Source: a bacterium
Lineage (GTDB): Bacteria > Verrucomicrobiota > Kiritimatiellia > RFP12 > UBA1067
Assembly: GCA_025360845.1 (NCBI GenBank)
Contig: JANYBJ010000148.1
Location: 1 to 60,453 of the forward strand
Direction of reading: 5' to 3'
DNA length: 60,453 nt
Shown here: piece by piece, positions 51,701 to 59,654 of the stretch
Numbering within the stretch: position 1 is the first letter of the stretch
Layout of the letters: each line of letters starts with the position of its first letter
Translations under genes and position numbers: made by a program
Notes under the pieces: model-generated
What the model was told of the DNA's origin: nothing
Database searches by the model: none
The model's input: the letters and a program-made list of their open reading frames with translations, nothing else

Positions 51701-52230
51701 TGCTGGCCGTGCCCTTCTCCGTCGTCGGCGCGGTCTGGCTCATGTACCTGCTGGGCTACAACATCTCGATCGCGGCCTGGGTCGGCATGATCGCCCTGAT
51801 GGGGCTCGACGCCGAGACCGGGGTCTTTATGCTGCTGTTCCTTGACCTGTCCTACGCGGAGGCGAAGAGCAAAGGGCTGCTGCGCAATCTGGCGGACCTG
51901 AAGGAGGCGATCATCCACGGCGCGGTCAAGCGCGTCCGCCCCAAGATGATGACCGTCGCGGCGGCCTCCATGGGCCTGATGCCGATCATGTGGTCGGCCG
52001 GGACCGGCGCGGATCTGATGAAGCGCGTTGCGGCCCCCATGGTCGGAGGCCTCTTCACCTCGTTCCTCATGGAACTGCTGGTCTACCCGGCGATCTACCT
52101 GCTCTGGCGCTCGCGGCAGCTCAAGCCGGAGCCGGAGCCGGATACGGAAGCGACCGCTGAGACAGTGGATCAAACGCCTTCACCCGAGCAGCCGGTTAGT
52201 CCAGGATCGGAACCGTCCGGAAGAGGATGA
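48793..52230 (+). CDS. cusA: RND pump CusA, Cu(I)/Ag(I)-type
   Basis: 1145 residues. Proton-driven efflux pump of the inner membrane, with 12 membrane helices in two halves. The metal triad of E. coli CusA (Met573, Met623, Met672) is matched by Met598 in ILYMPTTLPG, Met648 in PAPFSMMETT and Met719 in GRIDMLTTG, which points to Cu(I)/Ag(I) rather than divalent ions. The proton-relay residues Asp405, Glu939 and Lys984 are matched by Asp415 (LVDGAIVE), Glu1008 (LDAETG) and Lys1051 (RVRPKMM). The C-terminal tail is charged. It is the last gene of the operon. Confidence 0.95.
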   Translation: MADQEPTERLSLITRLIAFSAGNRLLVIGLVAAAIGYAVYAMKNIRLDAIPDLSDTQVIVYTKWDRSPDILEDQVTYPIITALLGAPKVKAIRGFSDFGFSYVYVIFQDGTDIYWARSRVLEYLQKLSGNLPAGATPQLGPDATGVGWVFQYALVDKSGKHNLADLRSYQDWYLRYALQSVPGVAEVAGIGGFQKQYQVTIDPAQLQSYGLSVMDVADAIRKSNNEVGGRLIEWSGREYMVRGRGYVKDTAALGEVVVKTGKTGTPVLLGDVATIQTGPQMRRGVSDLDGNGDTVGGVVVMRHGENALNVIKRVKAKLEELKPSMPEGVEAVITYDRSDLIQKAIDNLREELLVEMLIVSLVILLFLWHIPSAIVPIITIPVSVILCFIPMYMLGLSSNIMSLAGIAISIGVLVDGAIVEVENAYKKLELWQEGGRQGDFHKVRLQALMEVGPSVFFSLLVIAVAFLPVFTLVDQEGRLFKPLAYTKTLAIGLAALLAVTLDPAVRMLFVRMDPFSFRPRWLAGFFTSLFVGKYHKEEKHPISRILFWLYEKPCRLVLRWPKTVIFLALAIVASTVPVYLKLGSEFMPPLNEGTILYMPTTLPGISVTEAQRLMETQDRIIRSFPEVVSVFGKAGRIDSSTDPAPFSMMETTVVLKPPAEWRAKPRAFSTWPKPLRSVLGHIWPEHISWEELTDEMDKALQIPGCVNAWTMPIKGRIDMLTTGVRTPIGIKIFGSSLDEIQRIGEQIETALRAVPGTRSVFAERASGGYFVDITPDRKALARYGLTIDDLQGVIMTAIGGENITTTVEGRERYSINLRYPRDLRADLDQLRRVLVTARNMAGAESAVSGGMKGGAAGNGPGVIQIPISELAEISLVNGPAMIRDENGMLAGYVYVDITGRDIGGYVEDAKQAVFKQVKLPTGYSLTWSGQYENMMRVRERLKVVIPVTILLIFLLLYMNTRSAFKATVVMLAVPFSVVGAVWLMYLLGYNISIAAWVGMIALMGLDAETGVFMLLFLDLSYAEAKSKGLLRNLADLKEAIIHGAVKRVRPKMMTVAAASMGLMPIMWSAGTGADLMKRVAAPMVGGLFTSFLMELLVYPAIYLLWRSRQLKPEPEPDTEATAETVDQTPSPEQPVSPGSEPSGRG

Positions 52231-52496
52231 TGCATGGGCACACCTGCAGTCCGCTGGGTGGTCTTGGTGAGTTTTCCCCTTCCCGTCTTTTCCTCGATGA
52301 TCATGTCGCCCGCGCCGAACACGCGGTTGTTCTTGTCCTCGAAACCCTTGATGAGATCCGTGAACTTGGAATCGCCGAATTTGATCTGCTCGATGCCATG
52401 TACGTAAGTCCATGCTCGCCAGCCTTGGCAGAGCCCCGCGGTTATGCTAATGTAACCGCAATAATAAATGGGGACGGTTTTAGAAGGGGGATTCCG
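52231..52496. other. Intergenic region after cusA
   Basis: The minus strand reads FGDSKFTDLIKGFEDKNNRV and FGAGDMIIEEKTGRGKL without a start or partner. It may be a gene fragment, but I do not recognise it. GCGGTTA (52438-52444) pairs with TAACCGC (52453-52459) as a small hairpin; this could end the cus transcript, though no U-run follows. Confidence 0.4.
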
Positions 52497-55400
52497 ATGA
52501 GGGGGTTTATTGCTTCTTTGGGTGTGGCCGTGTGTCTTGTGCCGGCTTTGCTCCGGGCAGACGCGAAAGAGGACACGCTGATTCAATCGCTGACCGCGGT
52601 CAGGGCCGCTTTTCATCAGGGGCTTTCGCAGTGCAGCGACAATGCCGCGCGGATACCGGCGTCGTTCAAGCCGTATCAGAGTCCCAAGATCAGCCACGGC
52701 GATGCGCCGGCGGCGGTCTCCGTCGACGTGACCGGACTTGAGCACCTCTGCCTCGTGGCGGAGGGGACGATGGGCGGCGGCCACACCTATTGGGGCGAGC
52801 CGGTGTTGATCGATCAGGCGGGCAAGGCCACGCGCCTCACCGAACTACAGCCGCAGGTGGTTGTGCTGGGCTGGAGCGAACTGCGCGTCGCCAAGAGCGG
52901 CGGTCAGTACTCCATCGGTAAGCAGAAGATGGAGTTCGGCCTCTTCGCGCACGTCGACAGCTACCTCAGCTACGCGCTCGACAAAAAGTATGTGAAGTTC
53001 GAGGCCAAGGCGGGGCTCTCCGACTCTGGTTCGCCCGGAGCGTACGCGACGTTCAGCGTGTTGGGCGGCTTCGACAAGCGGATGACGCAGGCGATCGTCA
53101 AAGGCAGCATGGACAACGAGAGCGTGGGGGACCTCGGTCGCGAGTGGCTGGTGGCGGCCGAGGGCGGCACGCTGGAGCTGGCGCGCTGGATCCGCACGCC
53201 GGGACCGGAGCTGATCGCCGAGGCGACCCGCAAGCTGCTGGCGCAGTGCGGCGACGAGCCCGGGCTGGCTCAGCGGCTGGCAGACGTGGCCGCATCCAAG
53301 AAGGACGGGGGGGAGGTTGAGTGGCTGAAGCTCTATTTTGACGTGCTCAAGGCCAAACGCGAATACGCCGCGCTCGACGAGGCGGTCGCCCAGCTCGACG
53401 CGCTGTGCGCGTTCATGAAATCCGAAGGAGCGAAGATCGACGGGTTCCGCGCGGAGATCGACGTGGCCAAGCAGGGCGCTGCAGCCGAGCGCAAGAAAGG
53501 CGTGCAGGCCCTGCGGGCGTACAGCGATAAGTTAGCCGTGCTGCGCCGCAAGATACTCTTCAGCCACCCGGCTGCGGATTTCAAAGACCTGCTGGTCGAC
53601 GTGCGGCATATCCCGCTCTACTACCACAACGTGGATCAGTACATCGGCAAAAGCAGCCGCGTGGCGCCCGGCCTGATGGTTCTGGAGGGCTGGAAGAGCG
53701 CCGCGCCGAAAGAGCGTTGGCTGACGCGCGACAAGCTGCCGCCGGGCTGCACGCAGCACCCCGATCTCTCGTACGACGGCAAGCGCGCGCTCTTCAGTTT
53801 TTGCGACCACACCGAGAAGAACGCCGACAGGCGGCGCTTCCTGATCTACGAGGCGGCGATCGACGGCAGCGGCGTGCGGCAGGTGACGGGCACGGCGGCC
53901 GACCCCTGGGAAAAGACGCGGCGCGATGGCAACTACACGGTGATGATCGAGGACTTCGACCCGCACTATCTGCCGGACGGCGGGTTCGTCTTCACCTCCA
54001 CGCGCAGTCAGGACATCGCGCGCTGCCATGCGGGGCGCAACGCTCCGGCCTTCCTGATCCATCGCGGCGAACTGGACGGCAGCGGTGTCCGGGCGCTCAG
54101 TTGGGGCGAGGCGAACGAGCTTGACCCGGCTGTGTTGAACGACGGGCGGATCATCTACAACCGCTGGGAGTACGTCAACCGTCACGACTGCCTGTTCCAC
54201 AAGCTCTGGAGCATGAAGCCCGACGGCACGGGCGCGGCGAATTTTTACGGCAACCTCACGCCCTATCCGCAATCGATCACCGAGCCGCGCCCGATTCCCG
54301 GCAGCGGCAAGGTGATGGCCACGGCCACGGGCCACCACTCCTTCACGGCGGGCAGCATTATATTGATCGATCCGCTGAAAGGCGTGAACGGTCCAGACCC
54401 GGTCTATAAGCTCACGCCGGAAGTCAAGTATCCCGAGTCGGAGGGCTGGGGCATGCCGACCTATGTTTCGCCGTATCCGCTGACCGAGAAGCTCTTCTTC
54501 GCGGCGTGGTCGCCTTATCCTCATGGCACCGATGGAGAGTCGGCGGGAAGTGTTTATGCGATTTATCTCGTGTTCCATCAGGACGGCAAGGCCTACCGCG
54601 AGCGGGTCTACGAGCCGAAAGAGGGCTTTTCCTGCTTTACGCCGCTCCCCTTGCGCTCGCGCCCCACACCGCCGGTGTTGCCCTCCGCACTCGTGGCGGG
54701 GTCGAACACGGGCAAGGGGGTGTTCTATGTGCAGAACGTCTATGAGAGCCTGCACACGATCGGGACGAACAACGTCAAGTATCTGCGCATCAACGCGCTC
54801 TTCAACCAGCCCACGCCCCGCGTGCCGCACCGGAGCTGGGTGATGGACGAGCTGGCCAAGGGCGTGCTCGGCACGGTGCCGGTCAACGCCGACGGTTCGA
54901 CCGCGTTCACGATCCCTTCGCACACGCCGGTGCAGGTGCAACTGCTCGACGCCGACAAGATGTGCGTGATGAACATGCGCTCGTTCATCTATCTTCAGGA
55001 CGGTGAGCGCATGAGCTGCGTGGGCTGCCACGAGGACCGCATGAAGTCGCCTCCGCCCGTGAATTACGCGGCGGCCCGCGTGTATGAGCCGACGCCCGTC
55101 CCCGGCCCTGACGCGAAGAAAGGATTCAATTATGTGGCCACCGTGCAGCCGGTGTTCGACCGCTACTGCATCCGCTACCGCGGGCTTGAGAAGACCGAGG
55201 GCAAAGTGAACCTGACGGGCGTGTACCTCGAACGCGAAACGGAGCGGTATCCGAGCGGCAGACTGCGCATGAGCAAGTCGTACGAGTCTCTGGTGATGAA
55301 CCCGAAATACTACAAGCTGATGGACCGCAACTGCGAGACGCCCTCCTCGGTGCCCGAGGATTATCTCTCGCACGCGAGCGGCCTGCCCGCATGGCTGAAA

Positions 55401-55874
55401 AAGCACGGCAAGGACAAGGGTGCGGAACTCGACCTTGCGAGCTGGGAGCGGGTGATCACGTGGCTGGACGTCAACGCGCAGCTCTACGGCAACTACAGCT
55501 TCAACCGCGAGGAGAACCGCACGGCCGACCCCGAGGGCGAGAAGGCGCTGCGCGCCTACGTGAAGGAGTGTTTCGGCGAGGCGCTGGCGGGGCAGCCCTT
55601 TGAGGCGCTGGTGAACAACGGGTGTGTCGACGAGAGCCGCATCCTCAACGCGCCGCTGGCGGTCGCGTCGGGCGGCTGGGGACAGACCCCCGGCTGGAAG
55701 AGCAAGGACGAGGCGGGTTATAAAAAGATGCATGGCCTGGTGGCGGCCTCGCTCGCGCCGCTGGCGTTCCACGATACGGACGGAACCTGTGGCGACCCCG
55801 AGCACTGCCGTTGCGGCGCGTGCTGGGTGAAGCCCTTCGAGACGGAGTACCGGAAGAAACAAGCGGTCCCTTAA
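52497..55874 (+). CDS. Hydrazine-synthase-alpha-like multidomain cytochrome, one haem site lost
   Basis: 1125 residues from the ATG at 52497 (GAAGGGGG upstream), signal peptide VCLVPALLRAD. Residues about 45-190 look like an NPCBM carbohydrate-binding module (VAEGTMGGGHTYWGEP, FGLFAHVDSYLSYALDKKYV). Next is a helical linker, then a TolB-like propeller (HPDLSYDGKRALFSFCD, FDPHYLPDGGFVFTSTRSQ), as in the HzsA middle-domain family. A haem motif SCVGCHEDR lies at residues 841-845. The position where a second CxxCH is expected reads DRYCIRYRGLEKTEGKVNLT: Tyr replaces Cys and Arg replaces His, each by one base. The family is often extracellular and of unknown function outside anammox bacteria. Confidence 0.75.
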   Translation: MRGFIASLGVAVCLVPALLRADAKEDTLIQSLTAVRAAFHQGLSQCSDNAARIPASFKPYQSPKISHGDAPAAVSVDVTGLEHLCLVAEGTMGGGHTYWGEPVLIDQAGKATRLTELQPQVVVLGWSELRVAKSGGQYSIGKQKMEFGLFAHVDSYLSYALDKKYVKFEAKAGLSDSGSPGAYATFSVLGGFDKRMTQAIVKGSMDNESVGDLGREWLVAAEGGTLELARWIRTPGPELIAEATRKLLAQCGDEPGLAQRLADVAASKKDGGEVEWLKLYFDVLKAKREYAALDEAVAQLDALCAFMKSEGAKIDGFRAEIDVAKQGAAAERKKGVQALRAYSDKLAVLRRKILFSHPAADFKDLLVDVRHIPLYYHNVDQYIGKSSRVAPGLMVLEGWKSAAPKERWLTRDKLPPGCTQHPDLSYDGKRALFSFCDHTEKNADRRRFLIYEAAIDGSGVRQVTGTAADPWEKTRRDGNYTVMIEDFDPHYLPDGGFVFTSTRSQDIARCHAGRNAPAFLIHRGELDGSGVRALSWGEANELDPAVLNDGRIIYNRWEYVNRHDCLFHKLWSMKPDGTGAANFYGNLTPYPQSITEPRPIPGSGKVMATATGHHSFTAGSIILIDPLKGVNGPDPVYKLTPEVKYPESEGWGMPTYVSPYPLTEKLFFAAWSPYPHGTDGESAGSVYAIYLVFHQDGKAYRERVYEPKEGFSCFTPLPLRSRPTPPVLPSALVAGSNTGKGVFYVQNVYESLHTIGTNNVKYLRINALFNQPTPRVPHRSWVMDELAKGVLGTVPVNADGSTAFTIPSHTPVQVQLLDADKMCVMNMRSFIYLQDGERMSCVGCHEDRMKSPPPVNYAAARVYEPTPVPGPDAKKGFNYVATVQPVFDRYCIRYRGLEKTEGKVNLTGVYLERETERYPSGRLRMSKSYESLVMNPKYYKLMDRNCETPSSVPEDYLSHASGLPAWLKKHGKDKGAELDLASWERVITWLDVNAQLYGNYSFNREENRTADPEGEKALRAYVKECFGEALAGQPFEALVNNGCVDESRILNAPLAVASGGWGQTPGWKSKDEAGYKKMHGLVAASLAPLAFHDTDGTCGDPEHCRCGACWVKPFETEYRKKQAVP

Positions 55875-55896
55875 GCGGATGGGTGGCCGTGGTTGA

Positions 55897-55924
55897 GAAG
55901 CGCCTTACGGCGCCACTACAAACG
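55897..55924. repeat. REP family 1 copy
   Basis: GAAGCGCCTTACGGCGCC followed by ACTACAAACG, just after the HzsA-like gene. It matches the copy at 27878 except for one base in the foot. Confidence 0.8.
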
Positions 55925-56053
55925 CTTGGGGCTGGCAGAAGTGAAATGCACCGTCGCCCCTTTTACACGGTTGAAAGAAGCCCGGTGAAAGCCTAACATA
56001 TGACGCATCAAAGCGCGTATACAGCGCTTAACCACACGGAGAGGAGACGGATC

Positions 56054-56668
56054 ATGAGAAAGGGAAGGACTTCCGCATGTTTGGCTGCGATTCTGATGGC
56101 GGCAGGTGCCAGGGCTCAAGTCGAAACGGCCCCGGCGGCTACGACTGCGGAGCAGACGCCTGTCGGGGTTGTGTCGTTTCAGGCAAGCTTGACCCCGAAT
56201 GCCGCGATCTATGACCGGAACACCAGCGTCGAAGGAATGACGCTTAGCCTGTGGGGTGAAAACCCGCAGAGGTCGTTGGCGATCGGCATCGTCAACGGGT
56301 CTACAGGTGAGAGCGGGGGTCTGAGCCTGGGGTTCGTCAACTATGCAGAGAGCTTTCAAGGTGCTCAGTGGGCCTTTGTCAATTGCACGGACCAGGATTT
56401 TACCGGGTGGCAAGGAGGCCCTGGCCTGGGGTTGCTCATTAATTTTCTGAACTATACCGGCGGGCGCATGAAGGGCTTGCAGACCGGCATCGTCAACATG
56501 GCGGGAACGGTGTCGGGGTTGCAGGCGGGAATTTTCAACTACGCGCAAATGGCCGACTCCGGGGTTCAGGTCGGCATCGTGAACATCATTGCGCAGAACA
56601 GCGGGTGGTTCACCCAGTGGCCTGACGAGGTCGCACCCGGAATGGTGCTGCTGAACTGGCATTTCTAG
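56054..56668 (+). CDS. Exported surface-repeat protein (paralogue of 33818-34330)
   Basis: 204 residues from the ATG at 56054 (GGAGACGG upstream). Signal peptide LAAILMAAGARAQ. The repeats read SLAIGIVNGST, GLSLGFVNYAES, GLQTGIVNMAG, GLQAGIFNYAQ and VQVGIVNIIAQN, the same GxQxGIxN pattern as the gene at 33818. The two proteins share the layout 'signal peptide - divergent strand region - repeats - hydrophobic end'. Function unknown; probably a surface or outer-membrane beta structure. It precedes ridA by 23 bp. Confidence 0.75.
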   Translation: MRKGRTSACLAAILMAAGARAQVETAPAATTAEQTPVGVVSFQASLTPNAAIYDRNTSVEGMTLSLWGENPQRSLAIGIVNGSTGESGGLSLGFVNYAESFQGAQWAFVNCTDQDFTGWQGGPGLGLLINFLNYTGGRMKGLQTGIVNMAGTVSGLQAGIFNYAQMADSGVQVGIVNIIAQNSGWFTQWPDEVAPGMVLLNWHF

Positions 56669-56691
56669 AGGTTCGAACGGGAGAGAGACGT

Positions 56692-57069
56692 ATGCTGACG
56701 ATGATCAAGACTGAGGCTGCGCCCGCGGCGATCGGCCCTTACGCGCAGGCGATCGAGGCCAGCGGCATGATTTATTGTTCTGGGCAGATCCCCATCAACC
56801 CCAAGTCGGGAAACATCGAGGTGGTGGGCGCCGCGGAACAGACCCTGCAGGTGCTGCTGAACCTGCGCGCGGTGCTGGAGGCTGCGGGATCGGGTCTGCA
56901 CAAGGTCGTCAAGACGACGGTCTTCCTGACCGACATCGGCGATTTCCCGGGCGTCAACAAGGTCTATGCCGAGATGTTCGGCACGCACACGCCCGCCCGT
57001 TCGACCGTGCAGGTCGCCCGCCTGCCCAAAAGCGCGAAGGTCGAGATCGAGGCCATCGCGCTCAAATGA
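56692..57069 (+). CDS. ridA: RidA family enamine/imine deaminase
   Basis: 125 residues; hydrolyses reactive 2-aminoacrylate and related enamines. IGPYAQAIEASGMIYCSGQIP is the N-terminal signature, cut here by one residue, and ARSTVQVARLPKSAKVEIEA holds the catalytic Arg and Glu. The length is usual for the family. The stop overlaps the convergent maf gene by 8 bp. Confidence 0.94.
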   Translation: MLTMIKTEAAPAAIGPYAQAIEASGMIYCSGQIPINPKSGNIEVVGAAEQTLQVLLNLRAVLEAAGSGLHKVVKTTVFLTDIGDFPGVNKVYAEMFGTHTPARSTVQVARLPKSAKVEIEAIALK

Positions 57070-57631
57070 GACCGTGCGCGGCGAGCCAGTCGCGCACCGG
57101 GGCTTCGGGCAGTCCCATGATGTTGGTGTAGGACCCGCTATAGCCGGCGATCAGCAGGTCGCCGTTCTCGTCGATGTCATAGGCGCCCGCCCGGTCGAGC
57201 GGGCGCGTCTTGTGCAGGTAGGCCTTGATCGTTTCTTCCGACAGAATCTTAAAGCGTACGGAAGAGGCCTCCACGCGGACTTCGGGCTCCTGGTGCGGCA
57301 GCCCGAGTGCGATACCGGTGTAGACGACCTGTGTGCGCCCCGAGAACGCGCGGAGGAACTGCGCGGCCTCGTCGAGGTCCGCGGGCTTGCCGATGAGCCG
57401 GCCCTCGAACCACACCAGCGTGTCGGCGGTGATGAGCGCGGCTTCGGGGTGGCGCCTGCGGCAGGCGCGGTATTTCTCCAGCGCGTTGGTGACCACCGTA
57501 TGGACCGGATCGGCCGCGTCGTGGATCTCGTCGGTGTCGGCCGTGGCCACGGTGAACGTGCAGCCCAGCGCCTGCAGGATCTTCTTGCGGCGGGGCGAAA
57601 CGGAACCGAGGATGAGGGGTGGGGTTTGCAT
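57062..57631 (-). CDS. maf: Maf nucleotide pyrophosphatase
   Basis: 189 residues. Maf proteins hydrolyse non-canonical nucleoside triphosphates such as dTTP/UTP. The motifs LILGSVSPRRKKILQALG, ITADTLVWFEGRLIGKP, GRTQVVYTGIAL and GAYDIDENGDLLI are present. The start is the ATG at 57631 (MQTPPL); the frame opens 16 codons earlier in REP repeat sequence. It is the last gene of a minus-strand run with the Opp ATPases. Confidence 0.92.
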   Translation of the reverse strand: MQTPPLILGSVSPRRKKILQALGCTFTVATADTDEIHDAADPVHTVVTNALEKYRACRRRHPEAALITADTLVWFEGRLIGKPADLDEAAQFLRAFSGRTQVVYTGIALGLPHQEPEVRVEASSVRFKILSEETIKAYLHKTRPLDRAGAYDIDENGDLLIAGYSGSYTNIMGLPEAPVRDWLAAHGLI

Positions 57632-57648
57632 AAGGGGTGTTGTGGGGT

Positions 57649-57705
57649 GGTAGGGGCGAATCATTATTCGCCCGTACATGTGGGGGCGAACCTGTGTGTT
57701 CGCCC
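57649..57705. repeat. REP family 4, tandem hairpins
   Basis: GGGGCGAAT-CATT-ATTCGCCC (57653-57673) is followed by GGGGCGAAC-CTGTGT-GTTCGCCC (57683-57705). A GGTAGGG-type head precedes the first. It encodes the last 13 residues and stop codon of the OppF-like gene. Confidence 0.8.
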
Positions 57706-58485
57706 TCGTTCTTTTAACGCGCGGCCGACGTCCGGCACGGCGGCCAGCAGTTCGCGGGTGTAGGCGTGTTGCGGCGCGTCGAGCACGTTGGCAGACGGAC
57801 CGCTCTCCACGAACTGCCCGGCGTACATCACGGCCACGCGGTCGCAGATGTTGCGCACCACCGCGAGGTCATGCGAGATCAGGATGATCGCGAGGTCGAG
57901 TTCCTTCTGCAACGTGCGCACCAGATTCAGGATGCGGGCCTGCACCGAGACGTCCAGCGCGCTGACCGGCTCGTCCGCGATGATCAGGCGCGGTTCAAGC
58001 GCGAGGCACCGTGCGAAACTGATGCGCTGACACTGGCCCCCGCTGATCTCGCGGGGATAGGCGTCGAGGACCGTTTCGGGCAGGCCGACGCGGTCCAGCA
58101 GTTCGCGGACGCGGCCGGCGACGCGGCCGGCGGGAACCATCTGGTGTACGTGCAGCACTTCTTCGAGGGTCTGCCGCACGGTCATGCGCGGGTTGATCGA
58201 GCCCACGGCGTCCTGAAAGATCATCTGGACCACGCGGCGGTAATGGCGGAAAGCGGCGGGTTTCATGCTCCCGAGCTCTTGGCCTTCGAACCGCAGCGAG
58301 CCCGCGCTGGGCGGCTGGAGGCCGATGATGGTTTTCGCAAGCGAGGATTTGCCGCAGCCGCTTTCGCCGACGATGCCGAGCGATTCGCCCGCGCCGACGC
58401 TGAACGACACGCCGCGCACGGCCTCGACCGGTTTCTGGCCGGGCGAATAATAGGTGACGTGGAGGTTTTGGATGTTCAACAACAT
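57664..58485 (-). CDS. Peptide ABC transporter ATPase, OppF/DppF-type
   Basis: 273 residues from the ATG at 58485. Walker A GESGCGKSSLAKT, signature ISGGQCQRISFARC and Walker B RLIIADEPVSALD are complete, with the H-loop in LILISHDLAVV. VVQMIFQDAVGSINPRMTV is the Q-loop. The C-terminal oligopeptide (HPY) domain of OppF is missing: after LLAAVPDVGRALKE the protein ends with 12 residues read from a REP repeat. The partner ATPase lies upstream, but no permease or binding protein is in the window. Confidence 0.87.
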   Translation of the reverse strand: MLLNIQNLHVTYYSPGQKPVEAVRGVSFSVGAGESLGIVGESGCGKSSLAKTIIGLQPPSAGSLRFEGQELGSMKPAAFRHYRRVVQMIFQDAVGSINPRMTVRQTLEEVLHVHQMVPAGRVAGRVRELLDRVGLPETVLDAYPREISGGQCQRISFARCLALEPRLIIADEPVSALDVSVQARILNLVRTLQKELDLAIILISHDLAVVRNICDRVAVMYAGQFVESGPSANVLDAPQHAYTRELLAAVPDVGRALKERGRTHRFAPTCTGE

Positions 58486-58498
58486 GGATTGGAGACGT

Positions 58499-59545
58499 TC
58501 ACGGTTGGGGAAGGGCGATGGAGGGCGAGCGTCCTCGCGAGCCGCAAAGGGCCGTGGGCGTTTTCTGTTGGCCGGTCTGCGGTCTTGGCCAGCAGCGGTG
58601 CATGCGTCCGTCGGCGAGGGTTTCGGGAGGTTGATCGGTGTGGCAGCGGGGCTCGTCGTCGGTGCAGCGCGGGGCGAAGGCGCAGCCCGCGGGCCATGCG
58701 TCGGGCGATGGCACGGTGCCGGGGATGTCCTGCAAAGGGGTGTTGCGCGGCGCGTCGAGCAGCGGCACGGCGGAGAGCAGGCCGCGCGTGTAGGGATGGC
58801 GCGGGCGGGCCAGCACGTCGGTGACCGCGCCGCTCTCGACGACCTGGCCGGCATACATGACGTAGACGCGCTCCATGCGGCCTGCCACGAGCCCGAGGTT
58901 GTGCGTGATGAGCAGCACGGCCATGTTGTAGGCGTCGGTGAGGTCGTCGATGAGGTTGAGCACGTGGCGCTGCGTGGTCACATCCAACGCGGTGGTGGGT
59001 TCGTCCGAGACCAGCAGCTTGGGGCGTGCGGCGAGCGCCATCGCCAACATCACGCGCTGCTGCTGTCCGCCGCTGAGTTCGCACGGATAGGCGCGGGCGG
59101 CACGCGCGGGGTCGGGCAGCCCGGTTTTCGTGAGCAGGTCGATGGCCGCCGCGAGCCGGTCGGCGCGGCGCAGGTCCGGCAGGCATTCGGCGATCTGATC
59201 GCTGACGCGCATCACGGGATTGAGGCTGGCCGTGGGGTCTTGGAAGACGTAGGCAATGCCCTGTCCTCTCACCCGGGTGAGCGCGCGGGTGCCCAAAGTG
59301 AGTGTGTCGGTTCCTTCGAAGAGCACGCGGCCGGAGACGCGGGCGCGGTCGGTCGGGGAAAGGCGCGTGAGGGCCAGCGCCGTGAGGCTTTTGCCGCAGC
59401 CGCTCTCGCCCACGACCGCCACGCGTTCACCCGCGTGGACGGTCAGCGAGACCGAGCGCACGGGGGTCGTTTCCACGCCCTCCTGCCGGAAGGTGACGGC
59501 GAGATTCACGACCTGTAGAAGCGGCACAGACATAGCGGAAGACAT
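58499..59545 (-). CDS. Peptide ABC transporter ATPase, OppD/DppD-type
   Basis: 348 residues from the ATG at 59545 (59533 is also possible). Walker A VGESGCGKSLTALAL, Q-loop FQDPTASLNP, signature LSGGQQQRVMLA, Walker B LLVSDEPTTALD and the C-terminal HPY-type domain with FAPRCTDDEPRC are present. The last 15 residues (CGSRGRSPSIALPQP) come from a REP family 2 copy. The stop is 13 bp before the OppF start. An overlapping frame on this strand upstream belongs to the broken VapC. Confidence 0.9.
   Translation of the reverse strand: MSSAMSVPLLQVVNLAVTFRQEGVETTPVRSVSLTVHAGERVAVVGESGCGKSLTALALTRLSPTDRARVSGRVLFEGTDTLTLGTRALTRVRGQGIAYVFQDPTASLNPVMRVSDQIAECLPDLRRADRLAAAIDLLTKTGLPDPARAARAYPCELSGGQQQRVMLAMALAARPKLLVSDEPTTALDVTTQRHVLNLIDDLTDAYNMAVLLITHNLGLVAGRMERVYVMYAGQVVESGAVTDVLARPRHPYTRGLLSAVPLLDAPRNTPLQDIPGTVPSPDAWPAGCAFAPRCTDDEPRCHTDQPPETLADGRMHRCWPRPQTGQQKTPTALCGSRGRSPSIALPQP
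58519..58544. repeat. REP family 2 copy at the end of oppD
   Basis: TGGAGGGCGAGCGTCCTCGC followed by GAGCCG; this is the most regular copy of the family. It is read as the C-terminal tail of the OppD-like protein on the opposite strand. Confidence 0.85.
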
Positions 59546-59654
59546 TGTACATGGATGGGGACGGAACCGGAACAGAAAACAACTCTGAGCGTTTAAGCCG
59601 GGCGTGACGGAACACATGACACAACATCGATTCATTGCGAGTGCCCACGGGCGG

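Noticed and set aside
52231..52420. Minus-strand gene after cusA
   Set aside because: The frame has a protein-like stretch but no start, no partner and no family that I recognise; it is noted as an intergenic remnant only.
53532..55862. Long minus-strand frame opposite the HzsA-like gene
   Set aside because: Arg/His/Val-rich shadow without motifs; the plus strand has signal peptide, propeller and haem motif.
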